In this document: one piece after another, positions 52,960 through 61,640 of the stretch | Position numbering within the stretch: position 1 is the first letter of the stretch | How the letters are laid out: every line of letters begins with the position of its first letter | Source: an uncultured Oscillospiraceae bacterium | GTDB taxonomy: Bacteria > Bacillota > Clostridia > Oscillospirales > Ruminococcaceae | DNA: 64,000 nucleotides | Assembly: GCA_949743955.1 (NCBI GenBank) | Contig: CATJVQ010000022.1 | Coordinates: 1 to 64,000, forward strand | Direction of reading: 5' to 3' | The notes under the pieces: model-generated | What the model saw: only the letters and a program-made list of their open reading frames with translations | Told to the model about the DNA's origin: nothing | Databases searched by the model: none | Made by a program: the position numbers and the translations under genes

Positions 52960-55821
52960 TTATCCCACACTCGCGCCGGTGTAATAGTGCTCGAGGATCT
53001 CGTCATAGCTGTATCCGTCCTCCGCCATGGCCTGCGCGCCGACCTGGGACATCCCCACGCCGTGTCCCGCGCCGCGCACGGTGAAGACAAAGTCCTCCCC
53101 GTCATACTCGACATCGAACGCATGGGAGGATAGACTCGTGAGCATATTCGCCCGCACCCACGCGCCGGGTTTCGATTTCTCCCCGCAGAACTCGATTTCA
53201 TCGACATACTCGCCGTTCTTACAGTAGGTGATGTCGCTGATCCAGTCCTCGGGGGAGGCGTAATCGTCCGGATCGAAGCCAAACTCATCGCGGATAGCAG
53301 AACGCATCTTGCTCTGCGAGATGCGCACCGTCTTGTCCTTCACATCTTCGCTGCTCTCCACGCTGCGCAGATACGGCAGCTTATCTGTCCACACATCCTC
53401 GGAGTTGTTCGTCACGCCGGCGCTTGAGGCGAAATATGTCGCGTTAATCACCTTGCCCCCGTACTGAATCTCCTCGCCGATGACATCCTCCACCGCGGAG
53501 GACACCTTCGAGGAGACAGAACTCTTCCCCGCGAGCATCACGTTCGGGGTCTGCCCGCGCGCGAGAGCGTATTCAACATAGGAGTACGCCGCAACGGCCT
53601 GCGCCTTGAGAGCCTCCTTATCAAAGGACGATCCCATCTCCACCTGGACGATGCGCTCCACGATCTCCTGGAGTGAGGCCGTGACATTCGAGGAGCCGTT
53701 AGCCTTGACGGTGATCTTCTCGCTCGGGCTGTACGTGCTCTTTCCCGTGTGGGATGTACGGTCTGTATCGCTGTCATCGTCATCGTTATCCTCATCGGTA
53801 TCGTCGGGATAATCATCGGGATCCACCCGGACCTCGGGGAGTTCGAGATCATCGCCGTCATCATCGTCCTCCTCGGAGGACGAACGGCTGACATACTCGC
53901 CGGTGTAGACATTGTAGACCATGCCCGGCTCGATGAGGAATCCATCCTTCGAGGAGGCCCCGGACGAAGAGGAGCTCGGCTTGGGCGCCGGAGCCGTGGA
54001 GGAAGAGGAGCTGGGCGCCGCGGACGAGACCTCCGCCGTGCTGCTCGAGGACGGCGGTGTCACCGGCATCTCTGTCACAGAGGCGGGCGCGGAGGAGGAT
54101 TCCGCGGGAGCCGATGCGGGAATGGTGTCCTCGTTATCGAAGGAGGCGTCCGGGTCTTCCTCATCGTCGGGCGAAGGATCCTCCTCATTGTCCTGATTGT
54201 CTTTATCCCTGTCCCCACGCCCGATGGCGGGACCTATTTTGCTGGACTCCTCATCTTCGTCGTCCTCATTGTCCCGATCCCGGTCCTCATCCTCGTCGTC
54301 CCGGCCGCGATCGTCGTCCGGATCCTCTTCGGACGAGGATTCGGAGGAGGAAGTGTCGTTAAAGAAGGGCAGCCCCTCCGGGAAAAAGCGTTCATACAGG
54401 GCATAGCCGATAAAGCCGATGGCGGCGAGCAGGATCACCGTCAGCACGATCATGATGATGGTGCGCGGATCGGGCCCGTCTCCCCGCCGGGAATGGCGCG
54501 GGGCGTCCATCGCGGCCAGTTCTTCGCCGGTGGAAGCGGCAGGCAGTTCGTCGCACAGATCGATTTTTCCCTTCAGCGCCGCGCCCAGCGGGATGGCGCC
54601 GGGGGCGGGATCGGGATCGTAGTCGAGAATGAGGCGCACAAGGTTTAACGCATGGCGCACCGCCATCTCGCGCACGATAGTGGACGGTGTGTCCGGCGGA
54701 AGGGAGAGGCGCTTGACCACCACCCGATCCTTTGTGCAGGCGGCGATATAGCACAGCCCGCCCGGCTGCTCCCCGCCCGCTTCGCACACGCCTGTAATGG
54801 CCAGGCCGATGTCTGCGCCGCCGGCATCCATCGCGCCGCACGCCATATGTACCGCGACCCTGTCGCTGACCATCCCCGCCTTTTTGATGAGCCGTTCGGG
54901 GAGACCAAGCGTCTTCGCGGCGCGGGCCGAGACACCGAACTTCAGCACATTCCCCGCCCCGGGGACGAGGTTGAGCTTCTGCATGAGCAGCCCGCCCGTG
55001 CCGTTTTCGGCAGCGCCGAGGAGGAGCCCCTTCTGCGCGAGATGTGTAATGACGACGGACTCGAGCGACTCCACGTCGATACCATAGACAAAATCGCCCA
55101 TGCGCCCCACGATTTCCTTTAAGAAGGGCGTGCACATATTGGCCGCCTGCTGGCGGTTGTTGGCCCTCGCTGTCACGCGTACGAGCACTTCGCCCTTTTG
55201 GGTATAGAGCGTCATGGCGGGGTTGCGGGAGTTCTGGAGATCGTAGAGCCGCTGGAGTGTCTCGCGCTCGTCCACCCCAAAGAGGCGCGCTACCCTCGAG
55301 ACAATGGTTGCCCCCGTGAACTTGGCCAGGAAAGGCACCACATAGTTCATGAACATCGGGCACAATTCGTCCGGCCGGCCGGGGAGCATCAGGATGCACT
55401 GATCCCCCGCCGTGATGGCTGCGCCGGGCGCGCCGCCGTCCTCCCCCGGGAACATGACGCCGCCCCGCGGCAGGAGTGCCGCCTTCTGTGCGCCGGGCGG
55501 AACGGGCAGTCCCGCCGCCTCAAACCACGCCTGGATCCGCTGATAGCTCTCCGTGTGCAGATCCATCGGGATGCCCAGCCCCTGGCAGATGACCTCCTTT
55601 GTATAGTCGCCCGCCTCCATACCCACGCCGCCGGCCGTGATGATGATGTCGCTGCGGCGCAGCGACTGGGCCATGGCCTGGGCGAGAAGCATCCGGTCAT
55701 TGCGGGCGTCGGTCTGGAAATGGAGATCCACCCCAAGGAGCGACACCTCTCTCGCGAACATCTGCGCAATCGGATCCAATGCGCCGGGCGCCTGCCCTAC
55801 GCCGATAATTTCCGCAATCAT
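52960..55821 (-). CDS. CinA-like / transmembrane / SpoIID-LytB fusion protein
   Basis: One uninterrupted 953-residue frame. Residues 1-170: CinA N-terminal (MoCF-like) domain with degenerate motifs (GVGQAPG for the usual GTELL, AGGVGMEAGD for TGGLGPT). 250-400: CinA C-terminal, NMN-deamidase-type domain in which the AESCTGG active site reads AENGTGG. 453-475: one transmembrane helix preceded by Arg. 485-700: long Asp/Glu/Arg- and Ser/Pro-rich linker. 715-950: SpoIID/LytB domain with catalytic Glu728 (QVEMGSS), YFASSAG, NSEDVW and GAGHGVGMSQVGAQ. Topology: CinA half inside, SpoIID half outside acting on peptidoglycan. ATG 55821 follows GGGGGTG. Confidence 0.9.
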   Translation of the reverse strand: MIAEIIGVGQAPGALDPIAQMFAREVSLLGVDLHFQTDARNDRMLLAQAMAQSLRRSDIIITAGGVGMEAGDYTKEVICQGLGIPMDLHTESYQRIQAWFEAAGLPVPPGAQKAALLPRGGVMFPGEDGGAPGAAITAGDQCILMLPGRPDELCPMFMNYVVPFLAKFTGATIVSRVARLFGVDERETLQRLYDLQNSRNPAMTLYTQKGEVLVRVTARANNRQQAANMCTPFLKEIVGRMGDFVYGIDVESLESVVITHLAQKGLLLGAAENGTGGLLMQKLNLVPGAGNVLKFGVSARAAKTLGLPERLIKKAGMVSDRVAVHMACGAMDAGGADIGLAITGVCEAGGEQPGGLCYIAACTKDRVVVKRLSLPPDTPSTIVREMAVRHALNLVRLILDYDPDPAPGAIPLGAALKGKIDLCDELPAASTGEELAAMDAPRHSRRGDGPDPRTIIMIVLTVILLAAIGFIGYALYERFFPEGLPFFNDTSSSESSSEEDPDDDRGRDDEDEDRDRDNEDDEDEESSKIGPAIGRGDRDKDNQDNEEDPSPDDEEDPDASFDNEDTIPASAPAESSSAPASVTEMPVTPPSSSSTAEVSSAAPSSSSSTAPAPKPSSSSSGASSKDGFLIEPGMVYNVYTGEYVSRSSSEEDDDDGDDLELPEVRVDPDDYPDDTDEDNDDDDSDTDRTSHTGKSTYSPSEKITVKANGSSNVTASLQEIVERIVQVEMGSSFDKEALKAQAVAAYSYVEYALARGQTPNVMLAGKSSVSSKVSSAVEDVIGEEIQYGGKVINATYFASSAGVTNNSEDVWTDKLPYLRSVESSEDVKDKTVRISQSKMRSAIRDEFGFDPDDYASPEDWISDITYCKNGEYVDEIEFCGEKSKPGAWVRANMLTSLSSHAFDVEYDGEDFVFTVRGAGHGVGMSQVGAQAMAEDGYSYDEILEHYYTGASVG

Positions 55822-55833
55822 TTCTCCCACCCC

Positions 55834-57003
55834 CTATCCGCGGACCAGCACGTCGTGCATGCCGGAAAACGCTTCGTCCTCCAGCTCCTGCACCGCCAGC
55901 CGCGATTCGATGTCTTCCACTGTCGAGAGCTGCGGGCGCGTGCGCGGATGGCGCGGTGTGAACACCGTGCAGCAGTCCTCGTAGGGCAGAATCGATGTCT
56001 CATACGTGTCAATCTGCCTAGCCCGGGCGATGATTTCCAGCTTGTCCATACCGATGAGCGGGCGGAACACCGGCAGCGAAACCGCTGCGTCCGTCACGCC
56101 CAGGGCGGCCATTGTCTGGCTGGCGACCTGTCCCACGCTCTCCCCGGTGATAAGCGCTCCGCATCCGTCCGCCCGCGCAGCCCTTTCGGCCAGGCGCATC
56201 ATGAAGCGGCGCAAAAGGAGCGTAAAATATTCCTCCGGGCACGTGTCCCGGATGATCTCCTGCACCCTCGTCAGTGGTACGACATGGCAGCGGATATACC
56301 CGCACCACGGCACAAGCTTCCCAAGGAGCATGAGCACCTTTTCCCGGGCCCGCTCGCTTGTATACGGCGGGCTCTCAAAGTGGACCGCTGTCAGTTCGAT
56401 GCCGCGGCGCGCCATCATCCACCCGGCCACGGGGGAGTCGATGCCCCCGGAGATGAGCAGTGTCCCCTTGCCGGAGCTGCCCACCGGCAGTCCGCCTGCA
56501 CCGGGTGTCTGGCCCGCGTGCAGGTAGGCGGCGTGCTCGCGTACCTCGGCCATCACCAGCACCTCGGGGCTGTTCACGTCTACCTTGAGGTGCGGGAAGT
56601 GTTCGAGCAGAACCGCTCCCAGCTCCCGGCAGATCTCCGGCGACTTCATGGGGAACGACTTATCCGACCGCTTGGCCTCGACCTTGAATGTCCTGGCGCG
56701 GGAGAGCTGGTCTTTGAGGTATACGGGCGCGGCGGCAGCCAAAGCGTCAAACGATTTTTCCACTGCGCACGCGCGTGTATAGGCCGCCACGCCGAAGAGC
56801 TTCCCGACATATTCGAGCACGTCCTCCATATCCACGCCGCTTGGCGGGGTGACATAGGTGGTGGACTGCGCCTGGGAGAACGAGAAGTCTCCCAGTCCCC
56901 GCAGACGCCGGCGCAGGTTGCGCACGAGCAGCTCCTCAAAGCTGGTGCGGTTGAGCCCCTTTAAGGCGATTTCCCCGCTTTTAAGCAAAATGATCTCTTT
57001 CAA
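55834..57003 (-). CDS. thiI: tRNA 4-thiouridine synthase ThiI (short form)
   Basis: A 389-residue enzyme that thiolates U8 of tRNA. N-terminal ferredoxin-like and THUMP domains (LLKSGEIALKGLNR) precede the PP-loop ATPase (LLISGGIDSPVAGWMM). ALITGESVGQVASQT is family-typical. It lacks the C-terminal rhodanese domain, like the Bacillus form that works with an adjacent dedicated cysteine desulfurase, present here. TTG 57003 is the likely start (GAAGGGA eight bases upstream). It is 37 bp after the desulfurase gene. Confidence 0.92.
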   Translation of the reverse strand: MKEIILLKSGEIALKGLNRTSFEELLVRNLRRRLRGLGDFSFSQAQSTTYVTPPSGVDMEDVLEYVGKLFGVAAYTRACAVEKSFDALAAAAPVYLKDQLSRARTFKVEAKRSDKSFPMKSPEICRELGAVLLEHFPHLKVDVNSPEVLVMAEVREHAAYLHAGQTPGAGGLPVGSSGKGTLLISGGIDSPVAGWMMARRGIELTAVHFESPPYTSERAREKVLMLLGKLVPWCGYIRCHVVPLTRVQEIIRDTCPEEYFTLLLRRFMMRLAERAARADGCGALITGESVGQVASQTMAALGVTDAAVSLPVFRPLIGMDKLEIIARARQIDTYETSILPYEDCCTVFTPRHPRTRPQLSTVEDIESRLAVQELEDEAFSGMHDVLVRG

Positions 57004-57040
57004 ACGATTCGTCCCTTCCCGGTTGGGTTGATACTTGATT

Positions 57041-58183
57041 TTATCCGGCAGGATGAGCGCTCCGGCGCGCCCTCGCGAGCGTATCCACACCTTCGCGCAG
57101 GGCGGCGGCGGCCGTGTCGATGTCCTCCGGTGTCACCTCATGTGAAAAGCTCAGGCGCAGCGCGCTGTCCACGCGGGACGGGGACAGCCCCATGGCGGAG
57201 AGCACATGGCTCCCTTTCCCCTTCGAACATGCCGAGCCCGACGAGACGCAGATCCCCTTCGCCTCTAGGAAGTGGAGCAGTGTCTCACTGCGCAGACCCT
57301 CGAACGATACATTCAGGATAAACGGGCTTCCGTTTTCCGGAGAGTTGACCGTTCCCCACCCCTGGACCGCCTCGCACAGGCGGGCACGCAGGGCGGCGGC
57401 ATAGGTGAAGCGCTCCTCCCGGCGCGCCGCGGCGATCTCGGCGGCGAGACCGAAGCCGGCAATAAGCGGGACAGATTCTGTCCCCGGGCGCAGGCCCTTC
57501 TGCTGTCCGCCGCCGTAGAGGAGAGGGGTGAGGCGCACGCCCCGGCGCACGAACAGCGCGCCGACGCCCTTGGGCCCGTAGATCTTATGGGCGCTTACGG
57601 AGAGGAGGTCCACCGGCAGGCGCCGCAGGTCGATGGGGAGCTTCCCGAAGCCCTGCACAGCGTCGCAGTGCACAAGTGTCTGCGGGTTCTTCTGCCGGAC
57701 AGCTTCGGCAATAGCAGCGACGTCGCTGACCGCGCCTGTCTCGTTGTTGACGAGCATGCACGAGACGAGGGTGGTTTTCTCGTCGACCAGGGCGGCATAA
57801 TCCTGCGGGGCCGTTCCCTCTGTCTGCCGCCAGGCGAAGCCGTTTTCGCCGAGCCATCCGGCCGCACCGAGCACCGACGCGTGCTCGAGCGGGGAGGCAA
57901 CAATGCCGGTAAGCCGCTTCTGCCGCGCCCGTGCCCCGCCGATGAGGGCGAGGTTGTTCGCCTCCGTGGCGCCGCTGGTGAAAACGATCTCGTCCTCCCG
58001 GCAGCGCAGGGCAGATGCGAGACGTTCGGCCGCTCGGTGCACTTCCTTTTCCGCCGCAAGGCCCATGCCGTAGAGCGAGGAGGGGTTGCCGTACTCCTCC
58101 CGAAGCAGGCGCATGATGAGCGCGGCGGCCTCCTCACCGCACCGCGTGGTCGCGGCATTGTCCAGATAAATGATACGCTCCAC
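57041..58183 (-). CDS. nifZ: cysteine desulfurase (NifS/NifZ type)
   Basis: A 380-residue PLP enzyme that takes sulfur from cysteine. The start is IIYLDNAATTRCGEE; the PLP Lys lies in SVSAHKIYGPKG; the catalytic Cys is in SSGSACSKGK. Adjacent thiI lacks a rhodanese domain, so this enzyme probably supplies it directly, as NifZ does in B. subtilis. GTG 58183 is the start, since an upstream ATG (58216) overlaps the promoter -10 region. Confidence 0.9.
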   Translation of the reverse strand: MERIIYLDNAATTRCGEEAAALIMRLLREEYGNPSSLYGMGLAAEKEVHRAAERLASALRCREDEIVFTSGATEANNLALIGGARARQKRLTGIVASPLEHASVLGAAGWLGENGFAWRQTEGTAPQDYAALVDEKTTLVSCMLVNNETGAVSDVAAIAEAVRQKNPQTLVHCDAVQGFGKLPIDLRRLPVDLLSVSAHKIYGPKGVGALFVRRGVRLTPLLYGGGQQKGLRPGTESVPLIAGFGLAAEIAAARREERFTYAAALRARLCEAVQGWGTVNSPENGSPFILNVSFEGLRSETLLHFLEAKGICVSSGSACSKGKGSHVLSAMGLSPSRVDSALRLSFSHEVTPEDIDTAAAALREGVDTLARARRSAHPAG

Positions 58184-58214
58184 CCTGTTCCCTCTTTCTC
58201 CGATATTCCCTTCC

Positions 58215-58243
58215 ATTATACCGCATTTTCCCCCAGGATTCAA
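58215..58243 (-). promoter_or_regulatory. promoter of the nifZ-thiI-cinA/spoIID-hydS unit
   Basis: On the minus strand TTGAAT (58238-58243), a 17-bp spacer and a perfect TATAAT (58215-58220), with a start near 58208. Eight genes in the same direction follow with gaps under 70 bp and no visible terminator. Confidence 0.78.
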
Positions 58244-58375
58244 TGCAAAACAGAAATTGGGGATCCATCTGGATCACCCAAAATAAAACAGTACTAATAT
58301 GCAAGTTCCCTCAAAATATGCTAAAATATTTCCGTCGCTCTTCTCCGTCCCGATAATGGGGAGGAGGTGATTGCT

Positions 58376-58471
58376 ATGACGGATGTACTGAATTTTTAGT
58401 TAGCCGTTGGAGCAAATGTAACCAGCCACTGCCTTTGCAATTGGCTTGACAACAAACATAGGGAGCGGTAA
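58376..58471 (+). pseudogene. 31-codon hydrophobic micro-ORF interrupted by TAG
   Basis: A very strong ribosome site (GGGAGGAGGTGA) precedes ATG 58376. The reading is MTDVLNF, then TAG (58397-58399), then LAVGANVTSHCLCNWLDNKH and RER, ending TAA. The pattern, a short membrane-like helix with a charged tail, resembles small peptides I recall from other Clostridia, where the TAG position is a Leu. A single change of TTG to TAG would explain it. An extended -10 TGCTAAAAT (58318-58326) lies upstream. Confidence 0.55.
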
Positions 58472-58479
58472 GCACAAAA

Positions 58480-58513
58480 GAATCCCCGGAGAGCCAGCAC
58501 TCCCCGGGGATTC
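58480..58513 (+). terminator. terminator of the micro-ORF
   Basis: GAATCCCCGG pairs with CCGGGGATTC (58504-58513) around a 14-base loop, 8 bp after the micro-ORF stop. There is no strong T-run. Confidence 0.65.
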
Positions 58514-58758
58514 GCCATGACGGAAAACCTAAACTTGTTATTGTTTATAATATACAGCACCGTCTCGATTTATGCAAGCATTTTTATCCCCGAACTAGTT
58601 AATTGGGAATGGAGGATGATGCCCGTTCTCTGGTCGCCGATTCAATCTTTCCGGTTGGAACAGGGGAAAATCCCCGCCCATTCCCTCCGATTCCAACGTG
58701 TTTTTCAGGATAATCTCCCGCTTACGGACAAAAATTTCGGTTTTTGCTTTCGAACGCC
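58514..58758. other. non-coding stretch before the FAD operon
   Basis: Short open frames on both strands (58517-58762 plus; 58595-58795 minus) lack ribosome sites and recognisable domains. GGGAATGG (about 58608) and CCATTCCC (about 58678) form a long-range inverted repeat. Nothing else is visible. Confidence 0.35.
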
Positions 58759-58787
58759 TTGATTTTTGTGGAAATCTGTGGTATAGT
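58759..58787 (+). promoter_or_regulatory. promoter of the FAD oxidoreductase operon
   Basis: TTGATT (58759-58764), 17-bp spacer, TATAGT (58782-58787). The expected start near 58794 leaves a leader of about 118 nt before the first gene. Confidence 0.75.
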
Positions 58788-58911
58788 GATAACATAAATG
58801 AAAAGATGATGCCAGAGAATGAGAGTAAGGCGAACAGGTCCCGCTGGAGCGGTGTGTTTGCTTTACTCTTTTTGTATTCCGGCGCATCTGAAATGGGGAG
58901 GGAAATTTTCG

Positions 58912-60351
58912 TTGTACGACTGCATTATCATCGGCTGCGGGATCATCGGAGCGGCTGCGGCGTACGAGCTCTCGAAGTACCGCCTGAATGTGGCGGTGCT
59001 CGAAAAGGGCAACGATGTCGCCATGGGCACCACCCGCGCCAACAGCGCAATTATCCATGCGGGTTACGATCCGGAGCCCGGTACTGTCATGGCCCGGCTC
59101 AATGTGGAAGGAAACCGGCTCGCCGCCGAGCTCGCAGGGAAATTGGACATCCCGTATAAGGCTGTTGGTTCGCTCGTGCTCGCGTTCGACGAGACGGATC
59201 TCGGAACGATTCAGCACCTCTATGAGAACGGCGTGGCCAACGGCGTGCCGGATATCCGGCTTCTGAGCGCGGAGGAGACCCTCGCCATGGAGCCGCATCT
59301 GTCGAGAGAGGTCAAGGGAGCGCTCTATGCGCCGAGCGCGGGCATTGTCAGCCCTTGGGAGTATGCGCTCGCGCTGGCGGAGACCGCCGTGCGCAACGGC
59401 GTGGAGCTCCATCTGGACAGCGATGTCACCGCTATCGAGGCGCTGCCGGAGGGCGGCTGGCGGCTTGCCACTTCGTCGGGGGTCTATGAGGCCAAGGCTG
59501 TCATCAATGCCGCCGGCGTCCATAGCGACGCGGTACATAACCTCGCTGTGAAGCCCGACTTCAAGATCATCCCTAACCGCGGGGAGTATTACCTGCTTGA
59601 TAAATCTGAGGGGACACGGGTGAGCCATGTCATCTTCCAGTGCCCGAGCGCCGTGGGCAAGGGCGTGCTTGTCTCGCCGACCATCCACGGAAACCTCATC
59701 GTCGGTCCGAACGCCGAGGATGTCGGGGACGGGGACAACACGGCCTGCACCGCCTCCGGGCTGGAGTTCGTCATGAACACTGCCCGCCGCAGCGTGCCGG
59801 ACATCAATTTCCGCGACAGCATCCGCAATTTTGCCGGCGTGCGTGCCGTTTCCGACCAGCCGGACTTCATCATCCAAGAAGCCGCGCCGCGCTTCATCGA
59901 TCTGGCCGGCATCAAGTCGCCGGGCCTGTCTGCGGCGCCCGCCATCGCCATTGAGGCGGCCGGCATGCTCGAAAAATCCGGCATCGCGCTGGAGAAGAAG
60001 GACTCCTTCATCGACGAGCGCCGCCGGGTGCGCTTCTCTGAGCTGACGCCGGAGGAAAAAAATGAGCTTATCAAAGAGAACCCGCTGTACGGCCGTGTCA
60101 TCTGCCGCTGCGAGACGGTGACGGAGGGCGAGATCGTCGCCGCTCTGCACACGCCGATCCCGCCGCGCTCGGTCGACGGTGTCAAACGCCGGGTGAACGC
60201 GGGCATGGGCCGCTGCCAGGGCGGCTTCTGCGGGCCGCGTGTTGTGGAGATCCTCTCCCGCGAGGGGAAGGTGCCGCCCACGGAAGTGCTTCAGGACGGT
60301 GTGGGCACCAACCTGCTCACCGGAGAGACGAAGATGGGGGGGCGCGAATGA
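58912..60351 (+). CDS. GlpA-like FAD-dependent oxidoreductase with [2Fe-2S] tail
   Basis: A 479-residue flavoprotein. The FAD-binding GxGxxG is IIGCGIIGAAAAYELSK. The DAO fold runs to ~residue 370 and a C-terminal BFD-like iron-sulfur domain has Cys in ICRCETV and CQGGFCGPR. It resembles anaerobic glycerol-3-phosphate dehydrogenase GlpA-like proteins. The start is TTG 58912 after GGGGAGGG; the open frame to 58819 lacks a site. It heads a three-gene redox operon and overlaps the next gene by 4 bases. Confidence 0.88.
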   Translation: MYDCIIIGCGIIGAAAAYELSKYRLNVAVLEKGNDVAMGTTRANSAIIHAGYDPEPGTVMARLNVEGNRLAAELAGKLDIPYKAVGSLVLAFDETDLGTIQHLYENGVANGVPDIRLLSAEETLAMEPHLSREVKGALYAPSAGIVSPWEYALALAETAVRNGVELHLDSDVTAIEALPEGGWRLATSSGVYEAKAVINAAGVHSDAVHNLAVKPDFKIIPNRGEYYLLDKSEGTRVSHVIFQCPSAVGKGVLVSPTIHGNLIVGPNAEDVGDGDNTACTASGLEFVMNTARRSVPDINFRDSIRNFAGVRAVSDQPDFIIQEAAPRFIDLAGIKSPGLSAAPAIAIEAAGMLEKSGIALEKKDSFIDERRRVRFSELTPEEKNELIKENPLYGRVICRCETVTEGEIVAALHTPIPPRSVDGVKRRVNAGMGRCQGGFCGPRVVEILSREGKVPPTEVLQDGVGTNLLTGETKMGGRE

Positions 60352-61640
60352 TGAAAGAATATCAGCTGATTGTCGTCGGCGGAGGCCCGGCGGGCCTGGC
60401 TGCGGCGTGCAAGGCATACGAAAGCGGCCTGCGCGACATCCTCATCATCGAGCGCGATAAGGAGGCCGGCGGTATCCTCAACCAGTGCATCCACAACGGC
60501 TTTGGCCTGCACTACTTCAAGGAGGAGCTCACCGGCCCCGAGTACGCCGGGCGCTTTATCGACAGTGTGCGCGAGACGAGCGCCGAGGTCCTGCTCGACA
60601 CCATGGTCCTCCAGGTGACGGAGGGGGACGGCGGGGTGAAGCTCGTCCACTGCGTGGGTGCGAAGGATGGGTACCAGATCCTCCGGGCGAAGACGGTTGT
60701 CCTCTCCATGGGCTGCCGGGAGCGGACGCGCGGAGCCATCGGCATCCCGGGCGCGCGGCCGGCGGGCGTGTTCACCGCGGGCGCGGCGCAGCGCTACCTC
60801 AACATGGAGGGCTACATGGTCGGGCGCCGCGTCGTCATCCTCGGCTCGGGCGACATCGGGCTTATCATGGCTCGCCGCATGACGCTCGAGGGCGCGAAGG
60901 TGCTCGCGTGCGTCGAGGTCATGCCGTATTCCGGCGGGCTGACGCGCAACATCGTGCAGTGTCTGGAGGACTACGGCATCCCGCTCTATCTCTCGCACAC
61001 CATTGTCGACGTTGTCGGCCGTGAGCGCGTGGAGCGCGTGGTGGTGGCCAAGGTGGACGAAAACCGCCGCCCCATCCCCGGCACGGAGATGACCTTCGAC
61101 TGCGACACGATCCTCCTCTCTGTGGGCCTCATCCCGGAGAACGAGCTCACCCGCGGCGCGGGCATCACAATGGATCCGCGCACCAACGGCGCGGTCGTCT
61201 ATGAGAATATGGAGACGTCGCTGCCGGGCGTGTTCGCCTGCGGCAATGTCGTGCATGTACACGATCTGGTTGACTTCGTGACCCAGGAGAGCCAGCGCGC
61301 GGGCGCGGCCGCGGCGCGGCATGTGCTTGAGGGCGCGGCGGATGCGGAAGGGGCCATCTCTGTCGAGACCGGCGGGGCGGTCGGCTACACGGTGCCGCAG
61401 AAGATCCGTGTCGGGAACCTGCCGGGCAAGACGTGCGATCTGTTCTTCCGCGTGCGGCGCATCTTCGGCGACAGCGTCATCCGCGTGACGGCGGAGAACG
61501 GCGAGGTCATCGCCCAGTATCCGCGCGAGCATATGGCTCCGGGCGAGATGGAGCACATCATGCTGCCGAAGGTCCGGCTCGAAAAGGCCGGCGGGAAAAT
61601 CACCGTGTCGGCTGAGGAAAAGGAGGAGAACGCGCAATGA
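60348..61640 (+). CDS. FAD/NAD(P)-dependent oxidoreductase (GlpB/NADH-oxidase-like partner)
   Basis: A 430-residue pyridine-nucleotide-disulfide-type flavoprotein with two dinucleotide folds: VVGGGPAGLAAACKAYESG at the N-terminus and VVILGSGDIGLIMARRM near 165. It lacks the CxxxxC redox pair of disulfide reductases. The active region HNGFGLHYFKEELTGPEYA is typical of the GlpA-partner subgroup. It overlaps both neighbours by 4 bases, so three-subunit stoichiometry is likely. Confidence 0.88.
   Translation: MMKEYQLIVVGGGPAGLAAACKAYESGLRDILIIERDKEAGGILNQCIHNGFGLHYFKEELTGPEYAGRFIDSVRETSAEVLLDTMVLQVTEGDGGVKLVHCVGAKDGYQILRAKTVVLSMGCRERTRGAIGIPGARPAGVFTAGAAQRYLNMEGYMVGRRVVILGSGDIGLIMARRMTLEGAKVLACVEVMPYSGGLTRNIVQCLEDYGIPLYLSHTIVDVVGRERVERVVVAKVDENRRPIPGTEMTFDCDTILLSVGLIPENELTRGAGITMDPRTNGAVVYENMETSLPGVFACGNVVHVHDLVDFVTQESQRAGAAAARHVLEGAADAEGAISVETGGAVGYTVPQKIRVGNLPGKTCDLFFRVRRIFGDSVIRVTAENGEVIAQYPREHMAPGEMEHIMLPKVRLEKAGGKITVSAEEKEENAQ

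Noticed and set aside
52960-55821. Possibility that the CinA-SpoIID fusion is two genes joined by an error
   Set aside because: The reading frame stays open across a sensible membrane helix and linker, and no ribosome site and start lie at the join. Kept as real, with reads as the test.
55198-56964. Plus-strand open frame of 588 codons opposite the CinA-SpoIID gene and thiI
   Set aside because: It spans two real minus-strand genes and the gap between them. It is a codon-bias shadow.
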